From the NCBI GenBank assembly GCA_905250125.1, contig CAJNOL010000116.1, forward strand, positions 183,352 to 247,351: 64,000 nt of DNA. Direction: 5' to 3'. Made by a program: the position numbers and the translations under genes. The DNA comes from Rotaria sordida. Taxonomy: Eukaryota; Rotifera; Eurotatoria; Philodinida; Philodinidae. Below the pieces are notes generated by a model. The model was not told the origin of the DNA, searched no databases, and saw only the letters and a program-made list of their open reading frames with translations. The stretch's first letter is position 1; each line of letters starts with the position of its first letter. This document shows, in pieces, positions 1 through 10,356 of the stretch.

Positions 1-586
1 TTAACGAATATATCTTTCTCGAGATATTTAATTTTCAAAAAAAAACCAACGGTTGACCACAGAAGGATATAGTAATCATACCTATTTGAACATAGAATAT
101 CTCAAGAAAGACACATATTCGTTGAAACTTGCAGGACTTTGAAACGTCTCTATAGACTAAATTCCAGCTCGAAGCTCTGTTTTAGGTTTTTCGAAAATGC
201 CTTGTGCGTAGAGATACACTAATTCCAACCAAATTTCCATGTTAGACTTGATCACATTGAATGGATCTATTTACAGGCGTTGCTAAAGTTGATTGAAAAT
301 TCAGAATTTTTAGCCAATTCTGATATATTTTAATCGTATCTAGCAAAGTCAGGTAACCACTACCAGCAGAGCAATCCAAGAGTGTCAAGTCTAACCGAAA
401 AGCTTGACTGGAATAAGTCGTTTTAGATTCTGAAAGGATAGCATGCTTGGGGCAAAATTTATGGGATTAATGTGTTTCTGCTTCAGTGTTGTAACTGGTA
501 ACGGTAAACAGCCGATCCGCTTCGGTAGAGAATTCTTTACCGCCTGGTTTAGATTTTTCTGAGTTTTTTTAATTTTATTAGATGTT
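1..586. other. unassigned AT-rich sequence
   Basis: I see no open frame of useful length, no tRNA and no splice-linked exons. It borders a palindromic transposon-derived block and may be decayed transposon or ordinary intergenic DNA. Confidence 0.4.
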
Positions 587-1508
587 TACAACAAGGTATG
601 ATGCAAAAGTAATAGGACAATTGTCGGACCCTATTTCTCTTCGTTGGGAAGATACTGAACGAAAACTTTTTTAATCAACAGATAGAGCTTTTTCTCCTCT
701 TGCGAATCATATATAACTTATTTTTATAACACGTTCATAGACAAAACGACGCAATAGAAAAGAGAAGCACCCTTAAAAAGCATTCGCACTTTCCGTGTGA
801 TTCAAAAAAACAGCACAAAATGTTGATATCTGTTTCTCTTTGATAAACACGTTTCGAAAAGAATATTTTTTTTATTAGTGTGATAGGAAATTTTCTTCTC
901 TTTCAAACAATGTATGATATAAATGTATTCGTCAAAAACAACCTGGTAGACAACAAATTAATTTGATTTTTATGGATTCATTCAAAAAGTTGCGTAAAAC
1001 GGTGGGGTTACTTCAACTTTTATGAATTCGTTAAAAATATCTTGTAAAACAACAGTTAATTATAATTAACTGTCGTCTACAAGACGTTTTTGACAAATTC
1101 ATATAAAAATTACAAATTTATTCCGTGAGTGTTTCTCTTTTTTCTTGTCTTTTTTCACTTACTAGTGTGCAATAAATATGAATCATACATTGTTCGGCAG
1201 AGGAGAAAATTTTCTATCAAGTGATGAAAAAATATTCTTTTCAGAACCTATTTATTAAAGAGATGCATGGATCGACATTTAGTGCGGTTCTTTTATAGAA
1301 AAAGTACGGACGCTTTTTAAGGGTACTTGTCTTTTATGTTGCGTCGTTTTGTCTATGAACATGTTATAAAAATAAGTTATATACGATTCGAAAGAGGAGA
1401 AAAAGCTCTATCCTTTGATTAAAGAAGTTTTCGTTCAGTACTTTTCCAACTACAAAAAATAGGGTCCGATGTTTGTTCCATTACTTTTATATCATACGTT
1501 AGTTGCCA
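587..1508. mobile_element. long palindromic (foldback) mariner-type element
   Basis: The two halves are imperfect inverted repeats of each other over about 450 bp per arm, meeting near 1049-1077 at a short perfect palindrome (GTTAATTATAATTAAC). The left outer end carries TGATGCAAAAGTAATAGGAC. The right outer end, read on the other strand, carries TGATATAAAAGTAATGGAAC. Both resemble the TGCAAAAGTAAT core of mariner terminal repeats. Arms match along their length (for example 600-790 against 1306-1500) but have diverged by substitutions and small indels, so the insertion is not recent. The right end touches the 3' end of a mariner transposase remnant, so this may be that element's own rearranged terminus rather than a separate MITE. 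Confidence 0.75.
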
Positions 1509-2412
1509 TGATTATTTATACAAAGTTCTATATTTTCTAACAATTTGTCAAATGGCTTTTTAAACTTTTCTTTTGGAATATTTTTGACTATCTTGAACAC
1601 TGCACGAGTCAACCAGTTTTCAATGGTTTAATCAGTTAAATGACGCTAAATATAATCATTTAGTCAAAAGCCACATAGTACAAGGTCTAATGAAAACAGT
1701 GAATGCAGCATTAAATTGATACCTTCTCGTGTTAGATAATTAATAGTATCTCGATGAGTATGAGATTGAGCATTGTCATGAAGTAATTTTATACCTTTTC
1801 CACCTGATGACTTTTTTGATTTCCATATTTCATTGACAACAGATTTAAGATAATTTTCAATATAATAGTTGTAATCTATAGTCTTACCTTTATCTACACT
1901 ATGTATGCGAACAGAATCGTTTGATTTTGAGAATATGGAAAACAAAGTTTTCTAGTTCAAATAGATTTCAACAAACCATAGTCGTTGGTGATTCACCTTC
2001 ATTGGTCTAGCTTGTGTTAGTTGACTTGCGTATTAACCTGTCTACGATAAATCCATGATCTATCACGAAATTTCGTCAAAATCTCACGACCAGTTCTAAT
2101 TCATACTTTTATTCATCATTAAGTTGATAAGGTACCCAACGTTATATAATTTCTCTCATCTTTAGACAATCATGGATAATTTGTTTTATTTTATCATGCA
2201 AGAGAGAAAGTAGTCTTAACTATAATATCATCATAAGTTAAAGGTAAATCGTTGTTGATCATCTGTCTTATCATTTCAATATTTACATCTCTTGCAAATG
2301 TTCGATATGATGAAGCGTTAGGCCTCAATACTGTTATAAGTCGTTCGTGAACTGTCTTGGCATCAATTCCAAACAGAATCCGAAGTTTTAATATAGTATC
2401 GATCGAATTCAT
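1499..2412 (-). mobile_element. mariner transposase remnant (decayed)
   Basis: Read on the minus strand, 1664-1945 encodes a mariner catalytic-domain piece. It has a GKTIDYNYYIENYL-like stretch followed by LLHDNAQSHTHRDTINYL, equivalent to the HDNARPH block carrying the second catalytic Asp, and a degenerated SPDLAP block (LFSLDLVLCGF). A C-terminal piece follows at 1499-1560 (FDKLLENIELCINNHGN then stop), matching the usual mariner C-terminus. An N-terminal piece lies at 2194-2412 (KLRILFGIDAKTVHERL). Stops and frame changes separate the pieces, so this is a dead copy. Mariner transposases are DDD enzymes of about 350 aa. No intact 5' terminal repeat was recognised beyond 2412. Confidence 0.8.
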
Positions 2413-2919
2413 TATCCATTTTTCAAATTTTGTTTTTTGTTGAAATTGAATTTTATCTGAAAGAATATTAGAACTAAACCTAAAATAGAGCTACTATATA
2501 TATTATTATAGACAAGACACTCTACAATGTATTCATACAACAGCTCCTTAAATGTTAACTGGTTTCTAAAATTGCCAGCAATCAAGTATACAGTTAATTA
2601 TGAATGTCCATGTCTAACGAGCATTTAGACAGTGTGCAAAGCTTAGAAAAGACTTTTAGTTCTATGAAGTTTTCTATTCGTCGATTGATACTGACAGAGA
2701 GAGAACTTATGGAAATAGATAGTGAAAAAGTTATAATAGTGAGCCAGGGCTCTTAACACATTACTATGATGATAAAGAGGCAGATATAACTAATTGAGAG
2801 TTTGATTTGACTATTACATGGTTAGAAAGTAATTGAAGAATGATTCATGCCGGTCTAATCTGTTTAGACCGGTGCCAGTAAGGAAAAAACAATAGGTTGC
2901 AACTCGATTCTACTTGCTC
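2413..2919. other. unassigned sequence between transposon remnants
   Basis: No coding or RNA signal found. It could contain the lost 5' end of the mariner copy. Confidence 0.35.
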
Positions 2920-3231
2920 CGATGAGGTAATATATCCAATTGTCCGTTCTAGAAACGGGCTTAGACCTAGTCTATCTTGTAGAGAATATTTTGCTGATCA
3001 CGAATATCGATATCTTAGCTGCCATCAATAGAACGCATGAAAAAATCTGAGGAATATATAGACAAGTATTTTTTATGAAAATACTCGTCTATACGTCCTT
3101 CGAGTGTTTTTAAATATTTGATCGGTGGCAGCTCAGATATCGATAATTGTAATCTGTAAAAAATTCTCTACAAGATAGGCTAGATCTCATGTTCATTCTG
3201 AAGGGGGCACCTAAATATATTACCTCGTCAG
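2920..3231. mobile_element. short foldback element (MITE-like)
   Basis: Two arms of about 150 bp are inverted repeats. Left arm words such as CTAGTCTATCTTGTAGAGAA and ATCGATATCTTAGCTGCCA return in reverse complement at 3120-3190. The outer ends share GAGGTAATATAT (2924 onward; its complement ends near 3227). The centre at 3070-3095 is an AT-rich turn flanked by ACAAGTATTTT/AAAATACTCGT. No coding capacity. The structure fits a non-autonomous foldback DNA transposon. The family is not identified. Confidence 0.75.
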
Positions 3232-3515
3232 TAAAATTTTCATAGAAGTAGCCATAACTCTACATGAGTATGTCATAGGCTCGAATCCTTTTAAGCTTTT
3301 CTTTGCCTCGTAGGAATCTACTTGTAACTATAACATGAGGTCGAACAACGTTCGACAGTTGGGTATGTTTCCCTTGTAAGTATTGTTACTAGAGCTGAGC
3401 ACAAGACAAGATAGAAAAAGTTGTCTTGTATTCATTTCTGAATCAGATCAATAACAAGTTGATAAACCTTTACATGGGAAAATTTTTAATTAAAAAAATT
3501 ACTTAGTTGATTTGA

Positions 3516-3842
3516 ATCAAGCAGTTTTGGTGTTGAAGAAGAAATAGAAGTAGTTTCATCTTGTGGTAGAAAAGCCGACAAATTTGATCAGTATCCCAAT
3601 TTAAAACTTGATAAATCTAGACTAGAATATAATCCTTTGCCATTTTGAAAGAAGCATTAAAACAAATTCCTCCATTTGTCTTGATATGCCCGATCAATTC
3701 AGTCAATATTTGCTACATCAAATACGTAATGCAGAGAGACAATTCTCTGGAATTGATCTATTTATACAAGAAAGAAGAACTAATCTTAATTCTAAACAGT
3801 TGGATAACATTTTAATGATAAGGACAGTGCAAAATAAAATTG
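3516..3842 (+). mobile_element. hAT-type transposase C-terminal remnant
   Basis: The 3686-3842 stretch encodes NAERQFSGIDLFIQERRTNL followed by NSKQLDNILMIRTVQN. This matches the hAT dimerisation region (ERLFS..G.....RR..L.p..ldnllflr). Upstream in the neighbouring frame, 3530-3665 reads like the preceding acidic stretch and a LPF-W-KKH motif whose Trp codon is now a stop. Only the C-terminal part survives, with no recognisable ends. Frame changes indicate a dead fragment. Family assignment rests on a short motif and is moderate. Confidence 0.5.
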
Positions 3843-5465
3843 TTTTTTTAATAAAAATATTTGTTTTTTTTTGAGTTTTGTATGTTATTTTCTTTTTTTT
3901 TGTATCATTTTTGTCATCAAGTATTTTTTGCATCGTCTATTTGCTTTATTGATAGCATCCACTATGTGTTAAAATAATGATGATAAAAACCTGACAAATT
4001 CATAATTTTTATTTCTTATGATGAGCATATCATTAAAATAACTCAAGATATTATTTTTTTTTTGTATCATAATATTAATCCTTATTGAAGACTTTAGTTA
4101 TTATTTGAAATAAATTAGCTATAAGATAATTAATAAACTCATGTATTTTGGTAATCGAAAGTCATAATCAGAATCTCTACTGTCCTGCAGGCGAGGACGA
4201 AGCTAAAAATAATATCGTGTTCTATCACGCACCAGGATGAAGTAAGGCAATAGAACAAAACAAAAAGCTTTCGGGTGTTCACCTTTGATGTTTACATAAG
4301 AGAAAATTTGAAAGGATATTAATTAATATAAGAAGTATGTCAAGAAAAAAAAATGGCCTCGTAATTTATTCTTTAAGAAGATTATCAGGGGTAACAATTT
4401 ATATGTGTATATAGATTATGTTATTAGTATAATCTTTTATTATTCTATCTCTCAAGGGAGTAGACTAAAAATGGAAAATTATTATAATACTTTTTTCAAT
4501 AAAATTTATCAATTTTTTCGTATAGTAATTAAAATTTATAAATCTAATTATGAATGAATGACAAAATATTATCTTCAATAGATTGAATATGAATATAAGA
4601 ATGATTTATTATTTTCTTTTATGTTCTTTCATACTCAAGTTATTTTCTTTCATATGATTGAAGACAATTGTTTTCTTTTAAAACTATGCATATTGTATCA
4701 ATGAATAGTTTCTATATTTAACTCTACACTCTCTTTTATTATATTTTAATATCATTAACCCCTTGAAATCTATCTGGAGAAAAGTGCCAATAAAATCCCC
4801 TTGAGTAAACATTGTATTGTTAGTATGAAGCTGCTAGATTTTTAACAAAATTAACGTTATTGATTAACATTCGATAAACGAATATGTTCAATATATTATT
4901 CAAAATAGAAATATAAGATAAATAAATTATATTCCGAAAGAAGAAAAATCTTTTCAAATTATTTTTTGCAAGTACTAAGTATTACATTGATTTATAAAAT
5001 TTTCTGTTTTTATTCGTTGTAAAATGAATTTGATATCTTTGAATATTTTGCCTTTTAATTGAGATATAACAAAAGACTTACAATTCTTCTTTTTTTGCAT
5101 TTTTGTTTTATTAAATAATTCTTTATTTTATTCTAATACTATTAAAATCATTGATAATTTAATATTAATAGTAAATCGATATTCATAGTTCATTTAGGTT
5201 TTTGTTTTCTTTAGCGTTTATTTAATATACCCATCAAAATTTATAACATAGAAGATATATGCGTGAACAGTTGAACAAAGAAAGAAAAAGCAAGAATAGT
5301 AATAATAATAGACAGTTTTAGTGTGAAATATACAATGGACGGAATTCTATTTGACAAAAAGCCATTTGTTATAGATACACACTGTTTTACTACTAAATGT
5401 TCACTGTGTGTATAAAATAGTAATTGCACTCGGAATGAATAACTACAAATATCTTGTGAAATTGA
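3843..5465. other. intergenic AT-rich sequence downstream of the kinase gene
   Basis: About 1.6 kb without convincing coding signal. It should contain the 3' UTR and polyadenylation site of the minus-strand kinase gene at its upper end. No repeats of note. Confidence 0.4.
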
Positions 5466-7645
5466 TTAACAATAAGTTTTAGCTATGTTTGATAATGATT
5501 GTTGATTTTCAATAGGAATTAAATTATCAAAACCAATTAAAGAATTTCTCATCATTTGTGTTAATTCTTCAAAATCAGTATTACTTGTTGTTATTGTATT
5601 ACTTTCAGTTCCACTGCCTGACGAAGAAAAATCTTCTTCTACACCTTCATCTTCATTTGATGAACGTCGTCGAGAATTAAGTTGACCATTTACCCATCGA
5701 TCATCATAATATTTACTTATTTCAATTATTCCACATCGTTTTGATGGTTCAGGATCTAAAGAAAAGACACAAAAAAACAAAATCTTTTATTTCCAATCCA
5801 GCAAAAAAGAAACATCTATTTAGATTATTTACCAAGCATTTTTCGAAATAATCTCATTAATCGATTACTAAATCTATACCATTGTGATGGTAGTTTATAA
5901 CGACGTTGTAATGGATATTGTCGATGCCATTGAATATATTCATTATAATAAACATCTGAATCTTGAGCATGTTCCCAGGGAAAATTACCTAAAAAAAAAA
6001 ATTTTTGTTTTTGTTTACTGATCAAACAAATCATCGATCTCATTATCTTCATACCTGTTAAACTGCAAAATAATAAAACACCAAATGCCCAAACATCCAT
6101 AGTTGTTGATACAAGTATTTCATTATTAACAGCATTACATACTTCAGGTGGTGAATAAGGTATGCTACCAATTAAACGTCTGACATATGAACCATATTTT
6201 CTTGTCATACCAAAATCAATTAATTTAACTCGATGAAAAGCAGCATCGAAGATCATTACATTTTCTGGTTTAACATCTCTATGAACCTATTTAAATAAGA
6301 AAGAAAATATTAAATATTGAACTATAAATATCTTAATGTTTGCTAATAATTCATTATTAAATATTGATATTTGATTAATTAGAAACGACTTTTAAATCTA
6401 GGTTAGAAAATATTAATTATAATGTTCTTCGAAGTTTTTTTAACTTCCAGATAAAATGATGGTATTAAAAACATGGAAAAAAAGTTTATTAATTGTCTAT
6501 TTTTTGTTTTGATTTAATATATTTATATTAAAAGATTATTCGAAAAAATGAAAAGATTCCATTCGAATATAATGCTATCATTCGATTAGTAAAGTATGAA
6601 ATTAATGAATTGATGAGAAAATTGTTTATATTATTATTAATTTCTTCAATAATATTACAAAATGTTATATTAATTTCTCTTAAATCGAGTTAACTACACT
6701 GATCATTTTAGTATATTTATTTTTCTTTGTTTCCATAATGGAGATATTTTTTTCCTTCAATTAAGAAGAACATTTCACAATCAAGAAGATACATTTGAAA
6801 AGAAAAAAGTAAATTTTATTATACGAATTTTCTCAATGGTAATAGGAAATTAAATTCAAGTGTTTCTATTAAAATTAATGAGACTGATGAATTTGTATGG
6901 ATAATCCGATAGAATAAAAGTATATAGAGTTATATTAAAGAAAATGATAATTGCTATATGTTCATCATGTGTCTATTGATTTTAAATTGAATCAAACTTA
7001 TGAATGAATTATCATATTCGTGTCTTGTGTTTTATAGAATTAAACGTATATACAATCATTTTGATTGAGCAAAGTAAATTTCATTAGTAAAAAATAATCA
7101 TTCTCGTTATAATTTTTTAATTTATCTATCTTATTTTTGTTTTAGATTACAAATTAATGAGACTATTTTTGGAATAAGTCTTAATCAATAAATTTCGTTT
7201 TTTCTCTTTACAAAAAAAAACCAAGAAAAAGACATACCAATCCATTATCATGCATAAATTCTAATGCTGACGCAACTTGTTTAATAATTGTTTTAACAGC
7301 TCGTTCAGGTAGACCACGTTGTGGTGGAATTGATTCAAATAAATCACCTAATGGTGCATATTCTTGTACAAGAATATATGCATCTAGTGTTTGAAAACAA
7401 CGATCTTCATATGTAGTTATTATCGAACGATGTGTTGATAATAATAATGAATAATTATATTCACGTTGAAAATCACGATGTTTTGTTGTTGATTTTTGTA
7501 AAATTTTTAATGCACATCGTTGTTGTAAATCACGATCTAATGCAAGCATAACACGACCATATGTACCTGAACCAAGTTCACGTATTCTACGAAAACGTTC
7601 ATGTGAATCAGATATTAATGGTAATAATTCACTGTTTGTTTCCAT
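5466..7645 (-). CDS. SBK1-like serine/threonine protein kinase
   Basis: Predicted cytosolic Ser/Thr kinase of the SH3-binding-domain kinase (SBK1) family, 361 aa from four exons: 7645-7238, 6286-6055, 5988-5833, 5755-5466. Visible motifs are the glycine loop GSGTYG (residues 25-30), the ATP lysine in CALKILQK (K47), catalytic HRDVKPEN (D140), DFG (160-162) and SPPEV in the activation segment (E184). The text QEYAPLGDLFESIPPQ-GLPE, DFGMTR, MDVWAFGV and LPSQWYRF follows vertebrate SBK1 closely. All key catalytic residues are present, so it should be active. The C-terminal 100 residues are low-complexity, Ser/acidic, and probably disordered. Exon 1 begins at the first ATG before the kinase fold. 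Intron 1 is 951 bp while the other two are about 66-77 bp. Substrate unknown. Family identification is firm; orthology to SBK1 versus SBK2/3 is open. Confidence 0.9.
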
Positions 7646-10056
7646 TGATTTCGATTTTTGTTTTATATCTCGTAATGATTTTTAAAAATTAATTTAGTCT
7701 AAAATATAAAAATAAAAACAAAAAATTAATTTAAATGATTCTAATAATCATCTGAATTGATTTGTCAAATTTAAAAATAAACTATTGGAATAGATGAACA
7801 ATTAACTAATATTTAGTTTGACGAAATAGATGTTGAAATATATTCTTCTATTTCTATGACAAAAAAAAAAGTAGGTTACAACTGTCAACATGTCAGAATT
7901 TCTTTTTAATGATTTTGTACCATAATGAATTCAAGCCTGACAATCATTGACATACATCTATTAAGAAATAAAAAAAGAAATTATAAAAGAAAACAATCAA
8001 AACTGTACGTGATAAGTACATGTCAGGCTGTTATAAGAATGTTTCTAAGTAATTCATATTTTGATTTAAGACTAGAAAAAAAAACAAAAGGAAATTTACT
8101 TCTGTCTGCTATATAATTGCTATGAGTATTATTCGATTTAATTGAAGGAAATTACCTATGCTAAAAAATGAGTAATAAATGGTTTTATCATTAAGTTCGC
8201 TTTGGAAATAGCCTAAGGAAAAAAAACTTGCCTCAACATGCATTCTTTTGTTTTTGATATCGGCAAGACTGTGTGGAAAGTTAACATTACAAAAAATATA
8301 TGATAACCTTTCTCTCTCGTTTGATTCCCAAGAGAAAACTAGTACACTTCCTTTTTTCTTTGGAAATGAGGAAAATAAAAATGTCTAAGAAATTATTCTT
8401 TCTTTTTTTTTTGTCTTTTCGTTTTCAAACTATATTCTATTTGTTCAATTTGTTTTCTCATATAAATAAATCTTACATTAATATTCTAATAAAATATAAC
8501 TTAATCAATACAAACTTAGGGTATTTATTTTCAAATAATATCTATTTTACTAACTATACTAGATAAGAATAGAATGACGTATAGAATGTTCATATATGGG
8601 GAGACTAAGAACAAGTGACAAGTGTATAGGAACAAGAAAGGAGGAAAAAAAAATTAATGATAGTTTTCCTCTTCTTCTTCTTCTTCTCTTTTTTTTTTTC
8701 GTCATGTCTTCGTCTTTGTCTAGTTCTGTCGAAGACAAAGTATTACACTGACAGTACATACACGAACATATGCCCGATAATTATGCATTCTTGTGGCATG
8801 CGCATATGTGTTATAATGCATTCATTTTTCTTTGCTGTTTCTATTAATACTATCACTTTTATCATGTTTGTTTTATTTTGCTTTGTTTTCTATGCGTACT
8901 TTTGGCTTATATTTCTCAATTTTTATAGAAAACAGACGTCATCGATCTATAATTACTAAAATTCTTGAAGAATTCAAAATAAAAATTATTTAATAAGAAA
9001 TTCTGTATATCTAAATAGAAAAAAAAAGAACACGTACCTTCCATTAACAATGAATCCTTTTTTGTTACTAGACATATCAACGTTTTTTTAATGTATAAAT
9101 AAATAAATAAATATAACTATATATATATACAGATCGTGTAACATGTGTTACAAACCCAGGGAAACAAAAGAGATACTACTATTATTTTTTCTTTTACTAT
9201 AAATAAATCAAACGTACTTTTTTCTTCCGTTTAAAACTAAGTGAGTAAAGGTCATGCTTATCAATGTAGAGAGAAGATATCCTGAGAATTACTGAGTACG
9301 TTACAATGAAAAAAAATAATATAATCAAATATGACAAAGAGTATTAATCTTGATGAAGTAATCATTGATAAAAACACTTCAACGTCGGATATTAAGAGGT
9401 CATACCTTTTCCTGTTTACTTTTAAGTACACAGTATGCGTTTTTTTTGCGTAGATTTTGATGAATGATTATCTAACTAGAAGAACCAATGTTTAAAATAG
9501 TACGCAGAAGCTTAGCTGATTTAATATACAAGACTTTCTGTAACAAAATCTTATAAAATAAAATTCTTATATCATCATTTCGAGTGATTTTTATTAGAAA
9601 AAAAAAAGATTCAAACAAATCAGTTTGACTTATCTATGAATTGTGGAATGTTTATAATAAATACGACAAAAAGAATTGTTAAAAATAAAATGACAATGTC
9701 TCTGTCATAACAATAATAGAGAAGGAAAATGAGAATGAAGACGTCATCAAGACATCATAAAATTGTACTGAATGCTCTATTACGTTTACATTCTATTGAA
9801 AAGAGAAAGAAAATTTATATGATGATAATCTCATGAGAGCTTTGCTTAGTTATTATCTATGAAAATGCAACTTAGAAAAAATTAAGGAGAATTTCTATAA
9901 TTGAATTGGATAAAAAAAAAACATTATTCTAATCGAAATCAGAGTAAGAACGAGAAAAAAAAGGATCATGTGTGTCTGATTTAAAATGTTCGAAAATAAC
10001 TTTTTATTATATATACATATAAGACCAGGGCATCTTAGTCAAGGCCTTCAGACAAC
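7646..10056. other. intergenic region upstream of the kinase, no gene seen
   Basis: About 2.4 kb of AT-rich DNA with homopolymer and pyrimidine runs (for example 8660-8705). Open frames here are short and have no protein-like composition. It contains the unmarked promoter of the minus-strand kinase. Confidence 0.45.
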
Positions 10057-10129
10057 GCCCGGATAGCTCAGTCGGTAGAGCGTGTGGCTTTTAACCACAA
10101 TGTCCAGGGTTCGAGCCCCTGTTCGGGCG
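10057..10129 (+). tRNA. tRNA-Lys (anticodon UUU), copy 1
   Basis: A 73-nt cloverleaf with acceptor GCCCGGA/TTCGGGC (one G-U pair) and discriminator G. The D arm is GCTC..GAGC and the anticodon stem TGTGG/CCACA with loop CTTTTAA, giving anticodon TTT. The T arm is CAGGG-TTCGAGC-CCCTG. There is no intron. Internal A box (TAGCTCAGTCGG) and B box (GGTTCGAGCCC) provide the Pol III promoter. It decodes AAA/AAG as lysine. Confidence 0.96.
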
Positions 10130-10142
10130 GATGTCTTGTTTC

Positions 10143-10147
10143 TTTTT
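10143..10147 (+). terminator. Pol III T-run terminator of tRNA-Lys copy 1
   Basis: A run of five T 13 bp after the mature 3' end, the usual RNA polymerase III stop. Confidence 0.7.
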
Positions 10148-10266
10148 GTTATCTTTATTTATTCAACTCTCGTTTCGATAAGATCATAAAAGAACGAAAA
10201 GAATATTCTTGTTATTACAACTATTACGTAATTAATAAAAGACATAAACCTGTGAAAAAATACCAA

Positions 10267-10339
10267 GCCCGGATAGCTCAGTCGGTAGAGCGTGTGGCTT
10301 TTAACCACAATGTCCAGGGTTCGAGCCCCTGTTCGGGCG
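10267..10339 (+). tRNA. tRNA-Lys (anticodon UUU), copy 2
   Basis: Identical over all 73 nt to the copy ending at 10129, same strand, 137 bp downstream. The spacer between them and the sequence after it are not similar, so identity stops at the gene boundary. The gene has the same A and B boxes. Confidence 0.96.
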
Positions 10340-10351
10340 TTTGTTTCCATG

Positions 10352-10356
10352 TTTTT
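10352..10356 (+). terminator. Pol III T-run terminator of tRNA-Lys copy 2
   Basis: Five consecutive T 12 bp after the tRNA 3' end. Confidence 0.7.

Noticed and set aside
8657-8959. 100-codon plus-strand open frame, Phe/Cys/Ile rich
   Set aside because: Composition follows the T-rich DNA, no motif, no splice-linked neighbours. It looks like chance membrane-like text.
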